This document shows, piece by piece, positions 1-6,838 of a stretch of 16,704 nucleotides of DNA. The stretch covers positions 1 through 16,704 of the forward strand of contig JAIRLW010000034.1 in assembly GCA_031259095.1 (NCBI GenBank), in the 5' to 3' direction. Every line of letters starts with the position of its first letter. Within the stretch, counting starts at the first letter, position 1. This DNA comes from Planctomycetaceae bacterium (GTDB lineage: Bacteria; Planctomycetota; Planctomycetia; Pirellulales; Thermoguttaceae). The notes beneath the pieces were generated by a model. That model saw only the letters and a program-made list of their open reading frames with translations, was not told where the DNA came from and made no database searches. The position numbers were made by a program, and so were the translations under genes.

Positions 1-2
1 CG

Positions 3-143
3 GCGTATGTTAAATTGGAGAAATTAAAGTTCGCTCACAAATTAAATCATTTTGCCCTCAAAGCGAAAATCTACTGGGCGGCTTCCAAAGCCGCATGGAG
101 CGAACTAAAAAAAATAAAAATCGCAAAAGGGTGCGTAACATGA
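3..143 (+). CDS. C-terminal end of an unrecognised protein (5' end outside window)
   Basis: An open frame runs in from the window edge and ends at TGA 141-143, giving about 46 residues. The peptide is rich in Lys, Ala and aromatic residues (for example AKIYWAASKAAWSELKKIKI) and could be a basic amphipathic helix at a protein C-terminus. No start codon is needed because the gene would begin upstream. Base use in this stretch resembles the coding genes more than the AT-rich spacer that follows, and two small hairpins follow the stop. I do not recognise the family. In many bacteria adk or secY lies upstream of map, but nothing in these residues identifies either. Confidence 0.45.
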   Translation, partial: AYVKLEKLKFAHKLNHFALKAKIYWAASKAAWSELKKIKIAKGCVT

Positions 144-158
144 GTCATATATTGGATT

Positions 159-199
159 GATGCACAAAAGCATCGGAGTAGAAAAAACGTCCCGTTTTT
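159..199 (+). terminator. possible terminator hairpins after the first partial gene
   Basis: A 5-bp stem (GATGC at 159-163 with GCATC at 170-174) is followed by a second, perfect 7-bp hairpin, AAAAACG 183-189 and CGTTTTT 193-199, with a 3-base loop. The T-run in the second arm fits a weak intrinsic terminator for the gene ending at 143. The stem is AT-rich, so this is tentative. Confidence 0.35.
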
Positions 200-423
200 A
201 AACATTCTGGCATTGCAGCATAACGATTGTACTATTGCGGAAAGTAAATATATCTAAATATATCTACAACATGGAACATGGTGTGTATCGTCTATAAATG
301 TATTTTGCCGTTAAGAGTCATAAAAAACTAAAGTATTACTCCTGAAGTTTCAGAAAAAGTATGAAATATTCGGGCTAAAAGCCTTAAAACAATTTTGTTT
401 GTTATTATTTTTAATGTCAAAAG

Positions 424-468
424 ATGAATTGTTAGAGGTGTCTATTGACAGATATAAATGATTTGTTA
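424..468 (+). repeat. 45-bp direct repeat, copy 1
   Basis: This stretch is identical over 45 bases to 2779-2823. It contains TTGACA at 445-450, followed after 16 bases by TATGTT (467-472, just past the exact repeat), so it may be a conserved promoter. Weaker similarity continues on both sides (about 385-424 and 470-680 against 2730-2779 and 2824-2960). This indicates an old duplication rather than a simple short repeat. Confidence 0.85.
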
Positions 469-695
469 TGTTTATTGTTTTGTGTGTGGTAGATATTTTT
501 TCCTAGTGTCCACAGGCTGGTTGTTAAAATAGATAAAATTTCACCAGTAATCTGGAATTTTAAAAGACGGACTTTTTTTTCTAGATCTGTTTTTTCATGA
601 CATTGCTTGTTCAACATATTTGCCAATGATAAGCGTTGATAGATTTTTTGCTTATAAAAATTTACCTAAATTAACAACCACCCTGTAAACACTAG

Positions 696-851
696 GAAAA
701 TTTTTATCGTTCTGGTTCTGGTATATCACCCAAAAGTCCTAAATCACGATACCTTATGTTGCTTGCTATCAATTTATTGATTATCGGTCTTTATTTTCTT
801 TGGAAATATCATAGAATTGGAAATATTGCAGAAAATAAAAAAAGTGAATAA
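696..851 (+). pseudogene. C-terminal remnant of a paralogue of the 3165-4214 anchored protein
   Basis: Read in frame from 696 to the stop TAA 849-851, the DNA encodes about 51 residues that align with the C-terminus of the protein at 3165-4214. By hand, 29 of the first 39 positions are identical. The match includes FYR-GSGI, the SRY lead-in, and the membrane helix beginning LLAINLLIIG and ending YFLWK. The remnant has its own diverged tail (HRIGNIAENKKSE). A stop codon (TAG 693-695) sits directly upstream in frame, and no start or body is present. With the 45-bp repeat and leader similarity at 385-680, this looks like a gene copy that kept its promoter region and tail but lost about 1.1 kb in between. 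Confidence 0.8.
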
Positions 852-1014
852 AATTGAAATAGTCCTACGAATATGATCTATGCTAGGTAAAATCCGAATT
901 GCCCCCCAATAAGGTAATAAGGTTTGGATTTTTAGATAAATCGTTACTACTGAGGTTGTGTTGTTAGAAGAATAAGGTGACAAGAAGTTGTTGAAATAAC
1001 TAATTAAAAGACCT

Positions 1015-1040
1015 TCACGGAAAATTCCACTGAAATATTA
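1015..1040 (-). repeat. solitary MITE-end-like sequence
   Basis: The reverse complement of this stretch matches the left end of the 10375-10573 element (10376-10400) with two substitutions and one extra T in a T-run. It includes the inner TTCCGTGA beyond the terminal inverted repeat. No second end was found nearby, so it may be a decayed or partial copy. It lies 34 bases before the map start codon. Confidence 0.6.
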
Positions 1041-1073
1041 TGAAAAACCTTAAAATAGGAAAAAGGTTGAACG

Positions 1074-1883
1074 GTGTATTCTTATAAATCCGCAATTGAA
1101 ATTGATAAAATGAGGAAAGCGGGATTATATGTTTGGCATAGTTTGCAAATTGCCAAAAACCTTGTTCGTCCCGGAATTACAACCGGCGAAATCAATAACC
1201 GTATCGAGCAATTTTTCGAGGACATGAAGGTAATTCCCCTTTTTAAGGGAGTTCCGGGCAAAGTTCCATTTCCGGCGGCTGCTTGTATTAGTGTTAATGA
1301 AGAAGTCGTTCACGGAATACCTGGTTCGCGGAAACTCGTTGAAGGTGATATTGTTGGAGTTGACACCGGATGTAAAGCAGGCGGTTGGTGCGGCGATTCA
1401 GCAGTTACTTTTCCGGTCGGGAAAATTTCGGAAAAAAAACAACATCTCCTTGACGTAACAGAACACGTTCTTCAAATCGCCATTGAAGAAATTCCTAAAG
1501 CGACTTATTGGAATGAAGTTGCCAAGAAAATGGAAACTTATGCGAAAAAAAACGGCTATTCTGTTGTGGAAACGCTTGTCGGTCATGGAATTGGTCGGGA
1601 AATGCACGAAAATCCCCAAGTCCCAAACTACGTTTCGCGGGAAACTCTCCGCAACAGCGATTTCAAATTGGTGCCGGGACTGGTTATTGCCGTTGAACCA
1701 ATGGTGAATGCCGGAACAAAAGAGGTTCGTTTACTGAGCGATCATTGGACTATTATTACTGCGGATCATAAACCAAGCGCCCATTTTGAACATACGTTGG
1801 CAATCACCGTTTCCGGCGTGCGAGTTTTGACCGGACCGCCCACCACAGAAGAAGAAAAAATTGATATTACCCCTTACATTTGA
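1074..1883 (+). CDS. map: methionine aminopeptidase, type I
   Basis: This cytosolic metalloprotease removes the initiator methionine from nascent proteins. The 269-residue product has the usual length for the bacterial type. The five metal ligands of the family are present as D97, D108, H171, E208 (in VEPM) and E239 (in HFEHT), and the substrate-site histidines H80 (VHGIPG) and H178 are kept. The start is GTG at 1074, preceded by AAGG at 1063-1066; the protein begins YSYKSAIEIDKMRKAG, which matches the family N-terminus, so no extension is needed. It heads the ribosomal block as in many bacteria (adk-map-infA-rpmJ-rpsM), but here 222 bases with no infA separate it from rpmJ. Confidence 0.96.
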   Translation: MYSYKSAIEIDKMRKAGLYVWHSLQIAKNLVRPGITTGEINNRIEQFFEDMKVIPLFKGVPGKVPFPAAACISVNEEVVHGIPGSRKLVEGDIVGVDTGCKAGGWCGDSAVTFPVGKISEKKQHLLDVTEHVLQIAIEEIPKATYWNEVAKKMETYAKKNGYSVVETLVGHGIGREMHENPQVPNYVSRETLRNSDFKLVPGLVIAVEPMVNAGTKEVRLLSDHWTIITADHKPSAHFEHTLAITVSGVRVLTGPPTTEEEKIDITPYI

Positions 1884-2001
1884 TATTTTGGAAAAACTCT
1901 TTTTAAGAAAAAATTTTTTAAAGGGAGGTACTACTTGCAAAGAATTGGTCACGTCTTAAAATAATGACCTCTTTCAGTAAATTTGTACGTCATTCGTAAA
2001 C

Positions 2002-2039
2002 CATTTTGTAAATATCGCATTTTGTAAACATTTTGTAAA
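2002..2039 (+). repeat. three copies of CATTTTGTAAA upstream of rpmJ
   Basis: The 11-mer CATTTTGTAAA occurs at 2002-2012, 2018-2028 and 2029-2039. A degenerate CATTCGTAAA lies at 1991-2000. The copies lie 67 bases or more before the rpmJ start. They could be protein-binding sites or simple slippage. No function can be read from the sequence. Confidence 0.6.
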
Positions 2040-2105
2040 TAATCCTGAATAGTACACGGTAATTTATTCAGAATCAAAGTTAAAAAAAGGTTTTAAGGTA
2101 GAACT

Positions 2106-2219
2106 ATGAAAGTCCGAGCAAGTGTGCGACGAATTTGTGAAAATTGTAAAGTGGTAAAACGTCGGGGACGAGTTTATATCATTTGTGTTAATCCCCGTCA
2201 TAAACAACGACAGGGTTAA
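2106..2219 (+). CDS. rpmJ: 50S ribosomal protein L36
   Basis: This 37-residue protein ([14 protein letters not shown]...) is the smallest large-subunit protein and binds 23S rRNA. The zinc-binding set C11, C14, C27, H32 is intact, so it is the zinc-containing (C+) form. The basic tail NPRHKQRQG is typical. It starts at ATG 2106 with AAGG at 2094-2097 as a possible ribosome binding site. It lies between map and rpsM, its conserved neighbourhood, with 44 bases to the rpsM start. Confidence 0.96.
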   Translation: MKVRASVRRICENCKVVKRRGRVYIICVNPRHKQRQG

Positions 2220-2263
2220 TTTGTTTTTTTAAAACATTTACGTATAATTTGGGAGATCATTCA

Positions 2264-2647
2264 ATGCCGCGTCTTTTGGGTGTGGATATTCCGAGTAATC
2301 GGCAGATTGTCGTTTCATTGACTTATCTTTACGGCGTAGGTCCCGCAACAGCGCGGGAACTTTGTCGGAAAGCAGAAGTAACCGCAACAGTGCGGGCTAA
2401 AGATTTAGGTGAAAACGACCTTGCCAAATTAGCATCGTTGCTCGATAACGATTATACTGTTGAAGGTCAATTACGCCGTCAGGTGAATCAGAATATCAAC
2501 CGCCTCCGTGAAATCGGTTGTTATCGCGGGATTCGTCATCGTAAAGGGTTGCCGGTTCGCGGTCAACGCACCCGAACCAATGCCCGAACCCGTAAAGGTC
2601 CCAAGAAAACAGTTGCCGGAAAAAAAGGAGTCAAAGATTTACGGTAA
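2264..2647 (+). CDS. rpsM: 30S ribosomal protein S13
   Basis: The 127-residue protein is S13 of the small-subunit head, which contacts tRNA and S19. The N-terminal [14 protein letters not shown], the helix-two-turn-helix core with YGVGPATA, and the C-terminal signature [20 protein letters not shown] followed by TNARTRKG are all present, with the usual basic tail. I place the start at ATG 2264 because GGGAG (2251-2255) lies 8 bases upstream and the family starts at MPR. An in-frame TTG at 2249 would only add MGDHS. The gene is closed by a double stop, TAA TAG. In the standard order rpsK would follow directly, but here 1.7 kb intervenes. Confidence 0.96.
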   Translation: MPRLLGVDIPSNRQIVVSLTYLYGVGPATARELCRKAEVTATVRAKDLGENDLAKLASLLDNDYTVEGQLRRQVNQNINRLREIGCYRGIRHRKGLPVRGQRTRTNARTRKGPKKTVAGKKGVKDLR

Positions 2648-2778
2648 TAGCAATTTCCGTGTGAATGTCTGTAGATTTTATAGTCTGTCGGCATCATAAA
2701 AAAAATCAACTAAGTGTAATCACGAAAACTCTTAAATTCTTTTGTTTGTGTTTGTTATCAAAATTTTAGTGTTGACGA

Positions 2779-2823
2779 ATGAATTGTTAGAGGTGTCTAT
2801 TGACAGATATAAATGATTTGTTA
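2779..2823 (+). repeat. 45-bp direct repeat, copy 2
   Basis: This is identical to 424-468. It sits about 340 bases upstream of the anchored-protein gene at 3165, just as copy 1 sits upstream of that gene's remnant at 696-851. Shared position relative to paralogous coding ends indicates that the repeat belongs to the gene module. Confidence 0.85.
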
Positions 2824-2827
2824 AATT
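2800..2827 (+). promoter_or_regulatory. sigma70-like promoter candidate for the inserted gene
   Basis: A perfect TTGACA (2800-2805) is followed by a 16-base spacer and TAAATT (2822-2827). The -35 box and spacer are conserved exactly in copy 1 of the repeat, where the -10 position reads TATGTT. Conservation in an otherwise diverged duplication supports function. It would give a leader of about 330 bases. Confidence 0.45.
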
Positions 2828-2990
2828 TACAGCATTGTGTGTGTTAAATGGATAAGATTATAACAGGAAATGGAATTTTAGAGATTGGTTTCCTGCTAAA
2901 ACTATTTGAATATCGTTTTAGATATTTAGATAATTTTTATAAATAGGCTTAGAAATTAACAAATATTCCAAAATGTTTAGAAAAATATTA

Positions 2991-3133
2991 TGAGAATCTC
3001 TAAAAATATTATTTTACGAATAATGATTTCTCACAAAGGTCATAAAGAAAAAATTTATAAATCGCTTATAAGTAAGGTTTATTGTTTTAATAGAATTTTT
3101 GTGTTTTTTGTGGGAAAAATTTAGAGATTCTCA
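2991..3133. repeat. 14-bp inverted repeat pair in the leader
   Basis: TGAGAATCTCTAAA at 2991-3004 is exactly complementary to TTTAGAGATTCTCA at 3120-3133, with 115 bases between. The same core (AGAGATTCTC) recurs after the gene at 4250-4260. The pair could close a long RNA stem ending 31 bases before the start codon, or could be paired protein-binding sites. Confidence 0.7.
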
Positions 3134-3164
3134 ATAAATATAAATTATAAATACAGAAAGCTTA

Positions 3165-4214
3165 ATGCCTATTAAAAGTATATTATTTTTTATTTGTAAT
3201 ATTTTTTTCTTATCTTTACCTGTATTTGCACAAACAAATCAGATTTTTGAAGAAGAAAAGTTGTGTTTGGAGAATAGACTCAAAATGAAAACATGGCACA
3301 TTGTTTTTAACAGGAACATAGTGGATAAGGAAGATACTGATCGAAATAATGTGATTCAAAATGTATATATTTATGACATTAATAGACAACGTTCAGATAA
3401 GACAAAATTACAAGAGTCCCTAGATAAAGAAATCAAGCCTTGCACAAGGACATACTTTTATGATGGAAAGAGAATGCATTCTTATGAATCGGGTATTGAT
3501 AAAGATGGAGCAACATGGGCGTTGGAATTTAGAACACCGGATGGATCACGTGAAAAAGAGCAATATGAATCCTATTTTGATGTTCGTATTCTTGGTATGA
3601 ATACTTCAGGTATCTATTTGAGACTCCCACTCACTGCACTCATTACTACCTCTTATCCCGAAATAAAACGTGGTGAAATAGTTGATGAGACTTGTAATGG
3701 AATTCCCTGCAAGAAAATTACTTATATTTTGGATAATCGACCCTATAGCCATTGTTGGATCGCTCCTTCCAAGGGATATTCGGTTATTCGTTTTGAAATC
3801 AGATCAACAGACGGCATATATTATGAATACACTGACTTGAAAGTTCAAGAATATAAAAATTCAGGAATTTGGTATCCTTATTACAGTAAATTTGAAAGAT
3901 ATGAAAACAACGAATTGACTATTTCTGAAGAAATGGATATTGATGTTATTTCCATTAATGAACCTATTGATGATAAATATTTCAGTCTTGCTTCTCTGAA
4001 TATTCCACCAGGAACAATGGTAGCAGACCCCGAATTGGGAAGAGGTAATTATGTATGGGACGGAAAAGAAGTTGTTTCGGAAGATTTTTATCGTTATGGT
4101 TCCGGCATACCACAGCAAAGTCCCCGATCTCGGTATTTTGTATTGCTTGCTATCAATTTACTGATAATCGGTATTTATTTTCTTTGGAAATTTCACAGCA
4201 CAAAAATTAAGTGA
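3165..4214 (+). CDS. exported protein with C-terminal membrane anchor, family not identified
   Basis: The 349-residue product starts with a clear Sec signal peptide (basic MPIK, hydrophobic 5-20, likely cleavage after VFA at 22). The body is extracytoplasmic, and one transmembrane helix at about 324-342 is followed by a basic tail, KFHSTKIK, so the C-terminus should be cytoplasmic. The body is rich in beta-strand-like, aromatic segments such as FYDGKRMHSYESG, CNGIPCKKITYILDNRPYSH and CWIAPSKGYSVIRFEIRS. This pattern recalls LolA-like beta-sandwich proteins common in planctomycetes, but that is an impression, not a match I can prove. The DNA is much more AT-rich than the ribosomal genes on either side and has no strong ribosome binding site. 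A second, gutted copy exists at 385-851. I do not assign a function. Confidence 0.85.
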   Translation: MPIKSILFFICNIFFLSLPVFAQTNQIFEEEKLCLENRLKMKTWHIVFNRNIVDKEDTDRNNVIQNVYIYDINRQRSDKTKLQESLDKEIKPCTRTYFYDGKRMHSYESGIDKDGATWALEFRTPDGSREKEQYESYFDVRILGMNTSGIYLRLPLTALITTSYPEIKRGEIVDETCNGIPCKKITYILDNRPYSHCWIAPSKGYSVIRFEIRSTDGIYYEYTDLKVQEYKNSGIWYPYYSKFERYENNELTISEEMDIDVISINEPIDDKYFSLASLNIPPGTMVADPELGRGNYVWDGKEVVSEDFYRYGSGIPQQSPRSRYFVLLAINLLIIGIYFLWKFHSTKIK

Positions 4215-4247
4215 ACGACACTAAGAGAGAATATGGTAATAAGTATT

Positions 4248-4264
4248 TTTAGAGATTCTCTAAA
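4248..4264. repeat. 17-bp palindrome TTTAGAGATTCTCTAAA
   Basis: This is a perfect odd palindrome (TTTAGAGA, T, TCTCTAAA) 33 bases after the stop of the inserted gene. It shares its core with the inverted repeat in that gene's leader, so the gene is bracketed by related sequences at 2991, 3120 and 4248. It could be an operator, a recombination end, or a weak terminator stem. There is no T-run after it. Confidence 0.65.
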
Positions 4265-4288
4265 GGAATCATTAAAAAATTAATTTTA

Positions 4289-4326
4289 TTCGACTTTGGT
4301 CGATTTTAGTTGACTGAAATCGAAAT
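4289..4326 (+). repeat. 10-bp-unit repeat array, copy C (short)
   Basis: Units TCGACTTTGG, TCGATTTTAG, TTGACTGAAA and TCG follow head to tail with a 10-base period. They are the same unit family as the arrays at 8034-8131 and 14153-14250. This copy is short and lacks the outer arms. It lies 32 bases before rpsK, at the right side of the insert. Confidence 0.6.
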
Positions 4327-4357
4327 AATTAGTCAAAATATTAATCAATAAATCAAC

Positions 4358-4741
4358 ATGGCAAAAGTAGTTAAAAAACGAAAAGTCAAAAGAATTGTTG
4401 CGGCGGGAATCGCCCACATCAAAGCGACTTTTAACAATACGACCGTAACAATCACCGACTCCAAAGGCGACGCTCTTTGTTGGTCAACGGCTGGTACTTG
4501 CAACTTTAAAGGAAGTAGAAAAAGTACGCCGTTTGCCGGTCAAATGGCTGCCCAGCAAGCGGCGGAAAAAGCAATGAAATTCGGAATGAAAGAAATTGAA
4601 GTCCGAATCAACGGACCAGGAAGCGGTCGTGAAAGTGCGATTACGGCGTTGCAGCAAGCCGGTTTAACGGTTAAATCCATTGAAGATGTTACGCCGTTAC
4701 CGCATAACGGTTGCCGTCCCAAAAAACGTCGGCGAGTTTAA
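4358..4741 (+). CDS. rpsK: 30S ribosomal protein S11
   Basis: S11 lies in the platform of the small subunit, binds 16S rRNA and helps form the mRNA exit region. The 127-residue protein has the family core [30 protein letters not shown], written here with its break at DSKG, then [21 protein letters not shown], and the closing [13 protein letters not shown] and THP-like segment [18 protein letters not shown]. The start ATG 4358 gives the expected [10 protein letters not shown]. There is no Shine-Dalgarno sequence upstream; the leader is AT-only around AATCAATAAATCAAC. Because the insert separates it from rpsM, it either depends on read-through across the inserted gene or needs its own promoter. 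Confidence 0.96.
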   Translation: MAKVVKKRKVKRIVAAGIAHIKATFNNTTVTITDSKGDALCWSTAGTCNFKGSRKSTPFAGQMAAQQAAEKAMKFGMKEIEVRINGPGSGRESAITALQQAGLTVKSIEDVTPLPHNGCRPKKRRRV

Positions 4742-4904
4742 TGTTTAATTGTTGTTTCGTATTTTTTGTAACTATTGTCCTAAGTAACTCTGTTGTCTGT
4801 CGGACGGCGTTCATTATCGGGAATGCCCTAGTTTGTTTGTTTCCGTTTTAAAGTATCATCAATATTTTCAATAGTTTGTTTTGTTTCAATAGAAATTCAA
4901 TTTT

Positions 4905-5531
4905 ATGGCACGTAATACAGAAGCAGTTTGTCGAAAATGCCGGCGTGAAGGTTTCAAACTTACCTTGAAAGGAAGTCGTTGCGATACGGAAAAATGTGCG
5001 TTCAACCGCCGTTCCAACGCGCCCGGAATGCATGGATCCCGAAAAGGAAAATTGACCGATTACGGTGTTCATCTTCGTGAAAAGCAAAAGGTAAAAAATT
5101 ATTACGGCGTCCTTGAAAAACAATTCCGTAAATATTTCGGAATGGCAGAACGAATGAAAGGAAATACGGGATTAGTTCTGATGGGACTTCTTGAACGCCG
5201 TCTTGATAACATTGTTTATCGGCTTGGTTTTGGATCGTCACGTTCCCAAGCCCGTCAATGGGTTTCACATGGTCATATTCAGGTGAACGGCGGACGGGTT
5301 GATATTCCAAGTTATTTAGTGCGAATGGGCGACGTCATTACGATACGTAATCGTCCTAAAAGTACGAAAGCGATTAAAAATGTGATTGAAGAAGGTTTAC
5401 GCGATGTTCCTGAATTTCTGTATCGGGACAACGCCGCGATTCCTAAAGGCGTGGTGATGCGGTTGCCTACAGCGGAGGATGTTACATTACCGGTTGATTC
5501 GGCGTTGATTGTCGAACTTTGTTCCAAATAA
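4905..5531 (+). CDS. rpsD: 30S ribosomal protein S4
   Basis: S4 is a primary 16S rRNA-binding assembly protein and, in many bacteria, the translational repressor of this operon. The 208-residue product carries a zinc-type N-terminus, C9-X2-C12-X13-C26-X4-C31, and an S4 RNA-binding domain around residues 97-160 ([11 protein letters not shown], then [18 protein letters not shown], then VRMGDVI). The start ATG 4905 gives MARNTEAVC. No strong ribosome binding site is visible. The 163-base spacer before it contains nothing I can name. It lies in the expected order rpsK-rpsD-rpoA. Confidence 0.96.
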   Translation: MARNTEAVCRKCRREGFKLTLKGSRCDTEKCAFNRRSNAPGMHGSRKGKLTDYGVHLREKQKVKNYYGVLEKQFRKYFGMAERMKGNTGLVLMGLLERRLDNIVYRLGFGSSRSQARQWVSHGHIQVNGGRVDIPSYLVRMGDVITIRNRPKSTKAIKNVIEEGLRDVPEFLYRDNAAIPKGVVMRLPTAEDVTLPVDSALIVELCSK

Positions 5532-5611
5532 TTACAAAACATTACCGGCTGATTTTCCCGATTTCCCTAGTTATTAGATTATTTCAGCGTTCATTTTTCG
5601 GAGGTTTCTTT

Positions 5612-6697
5612 ATGCGTATTCGATGGCGAGGTTTGGAACTCCCCAGCAAAGTAACATGCGACCCGGTCTCCTTAACGGAGACTTATGGAAAATTTATCGC
5701 CGAACCGTTTGAACGCGGTTTTGGTCATACGGTCGGTAATAGTTTGCGCCGCGTTTTACTTTCCAGCCTCGAAGGAAGTGCTGTAACGCGAATCAAAATT
5801 AAAAACGCCCTTCACGAATTTATGTCCTTGAAAGGCGTTTACGAAGATGTTACGGAAATTGTTTTAAATGTTAAATCGCTTGTGGTCAAATCTTACGACG
5901 ACAAGCCGAAAGTTCTACGAATTTCCAAAAAGGTAAAAGGACCCGTTACCAGCGACGATATTCAACGCGATGACATGGTTGACGTGATTAACAAAGGTCA
6001 TCATATCGCCACACTGACCGACGATGTTCCGTTTGAAATGGAAATGGTGGTCGAAAACAGTCGTGGTTATGTTCCCGCAACCGAGCAGTTGGCTCATATT
6101 CGGGAAAAAAACGATGATATTGGTTTCATTCCGCTTGATGCGGCATTCAGTCCGGTTGTTCGTGTCCAATACAGTGTTGAGGAAACGCGCGTCGGTCAAA
6201 AAACAAATTATGACCGGTTAACAATGCAAATTTGGACGGACGGATCAATTAGTCCGGAATTTGCAATCGTTGAAGGAGCGAAAATATTCCGAAAACATTT
6301 GAATCCGTTCCTCCAATATGATCGGCTTGAAACCGGCGTTTTTGCTAAGGTGAAACCGTTTGGATCGATAGGAATTGATCCGGGATTGGAAGAAAAATTA
6401 AAAATGTCGGTAACTCAATTGGAACTTTCTGTTCGGGCAGTGAATTGTCTTGAATCGGAAAAAATTAATTTTGTTCGTGATTTGGTGGTACGAACCGAAG
6501 AGTCGCTTTTAGATATGCGAAACTTTGGCGAAACGACCTTGACCGAAGTAAAAGAAAAATTACGCAAATTTGATCTTCAACTTGGTATGAGGATTCCTCC
6601 GCAGTTATTGAATGCGACTACTCCTCAGACCACTGCCGCAACCACTGCCGCCACTGCATCAACCACTCAAACAACGGCTGCTCCCTATACCACATAA
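5612..6697 (+). CDS. rpoA: DNA-directed RNA polymerase subunit alpha
   Basis: Alpha dimerises to nucleate RNA polymerase assembly. In the 361-residue protein the N-terminal domain spans about 1-240 ([20 protein letters not shown] at 31-50, and [10 protein letters not shown]), followed by a linker and the DNA-binding C-terminal domain at about 268-326 ([31 protein letters not shown]). The start is ATG 5612, with a strong GGAGG at 5600-5604 seven bases upstream; an in-frame upstream start at 5519 would overlap the end of rpsD and add 31 non-conserved residues. Residues 334-361 form an unusual tail of Thr, Ala and Gln, encoded partly by a 12-base direct repeat (6629-6639 and 6641-6651). Confidence 0.97.
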   Translation: MRIRWRGLELPSKVTCDPVSLTETYGKFIAEPFERGFGHTVGNSLRRVLLSSLEGSAVTRIKIKNALHEFMSLKGVYEDVTEIVLNVKSLVVKSYDDKPKVLRISKKVKGPVTSDDIQRDDMVDVINKGHHIATLTDDVPFEMEMVVENSRGYVPATEQLAHIREKNDDIGFIPLDAAFSPVVRVQYSVEETRVGQKTNYDRLTMQIWTDGSISPEFAIVEGAKIFRKHLNPFLQYDRLETGVFAKVKPFGSIGIDPGLEEKLKMSVTQLELSVRAVNCLESEKINFVRDLVVRTEESLLDMRNFGETTLTEVKEKLRKFDLQLGMRIPPQLLNATTPQTTAATTAATASTTQTTAAPYTT

Positions 6698-6754
6698 ATT
6701 TTTTTCGTTTAATTTTTTTGTTTAATGATTTTCGTTTAACAAATGGTGAACGGC

Positions 6755-6792
6755 AACGGTTTTATTGTTGCAATTTTCTAAAACCGTTTTTT
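6755..6792 (+). terminator. intrinsic terminator-like hairpin between rpoA and rplQ
   Basis: A perfect 10-bp stem, AACGGTTTTA (6755-6764) with TAAAACCGTT (6779-6788), has a 14-base loop and runs into six T residues (6787-6792). It lies in the 141-base gap between rpoA and rplQ. It could end or attenuate transcription after rpoA. The stem is AT-rich, so partial read-through is likely. Confidence 0.55.
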
Positions 6793-6838
6793 ACAGACAA
6801 CCGATTATCATTGTTAAATTCATAGAGACGGTGATTTT

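Larger units (their letters stand above)
144..1073. other. 930-bp non-coding region before map
   Basis: No credible intact gene lies here. The region holds the hairpins after the first partial gene, a tandem AAATATATCT pair at 245-264, copy 1 of a 45-bp repeat with a promoter-like core (424-468), a decayed C-terminal coding remnant (696-851), and a MITE-end-like sequence (1015-1040) just upstream of map. Diverged homology to the 2730-2960 leader extends over roughly 385-680. The open frames that occur here are short, and those on the - strand lie across the remnant. Confidence 0.7.
2648..3164. other. 517-bp AT-rich leader between rpsM and the inserted gene
   Basis: There is no gene here. The region holds copy 2 of the 45-bp repeat with a promoter candidate, then about 340 bases of very AT-rich leader that contains a 14-bp inverted repeat (2991-3004 with 3120-3133). 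Composition changes sharply from the rpsM coding end, which marks the left side of the insert. The stretch 2730-2960 is a diverged match to 385-680. Confidence 0.7.

Noticed and set aside
889..932. AAAATCC (889-895) pairing with GGATTTT (926-932), a possible terminator
   Set aside because: The loop is 30 bases and the stem is only 7 bp and AT-rich. Chance pairing is likely in such sequence.
774..983. A - strand open frame of 69 codons across the remnant
   Set aside because: It is antisense to the recognisable C-terminal remnant (696-851), has no family resemblance and is low-complexity.
2249..2263. TTG start for rpsM, five residues upstream
   Set aside because: The purine-rich GGGAG that would serve ATG 2264 lies inside this extension, and S13 proteins start at MPR or a close variant.
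5519..5611. Upstream start for rpoA overlapping the end of rpsD
   Set aside because: The strong GGAGG at 5600-5604 points to ATG 5612, and the added residues are not alpha-like.
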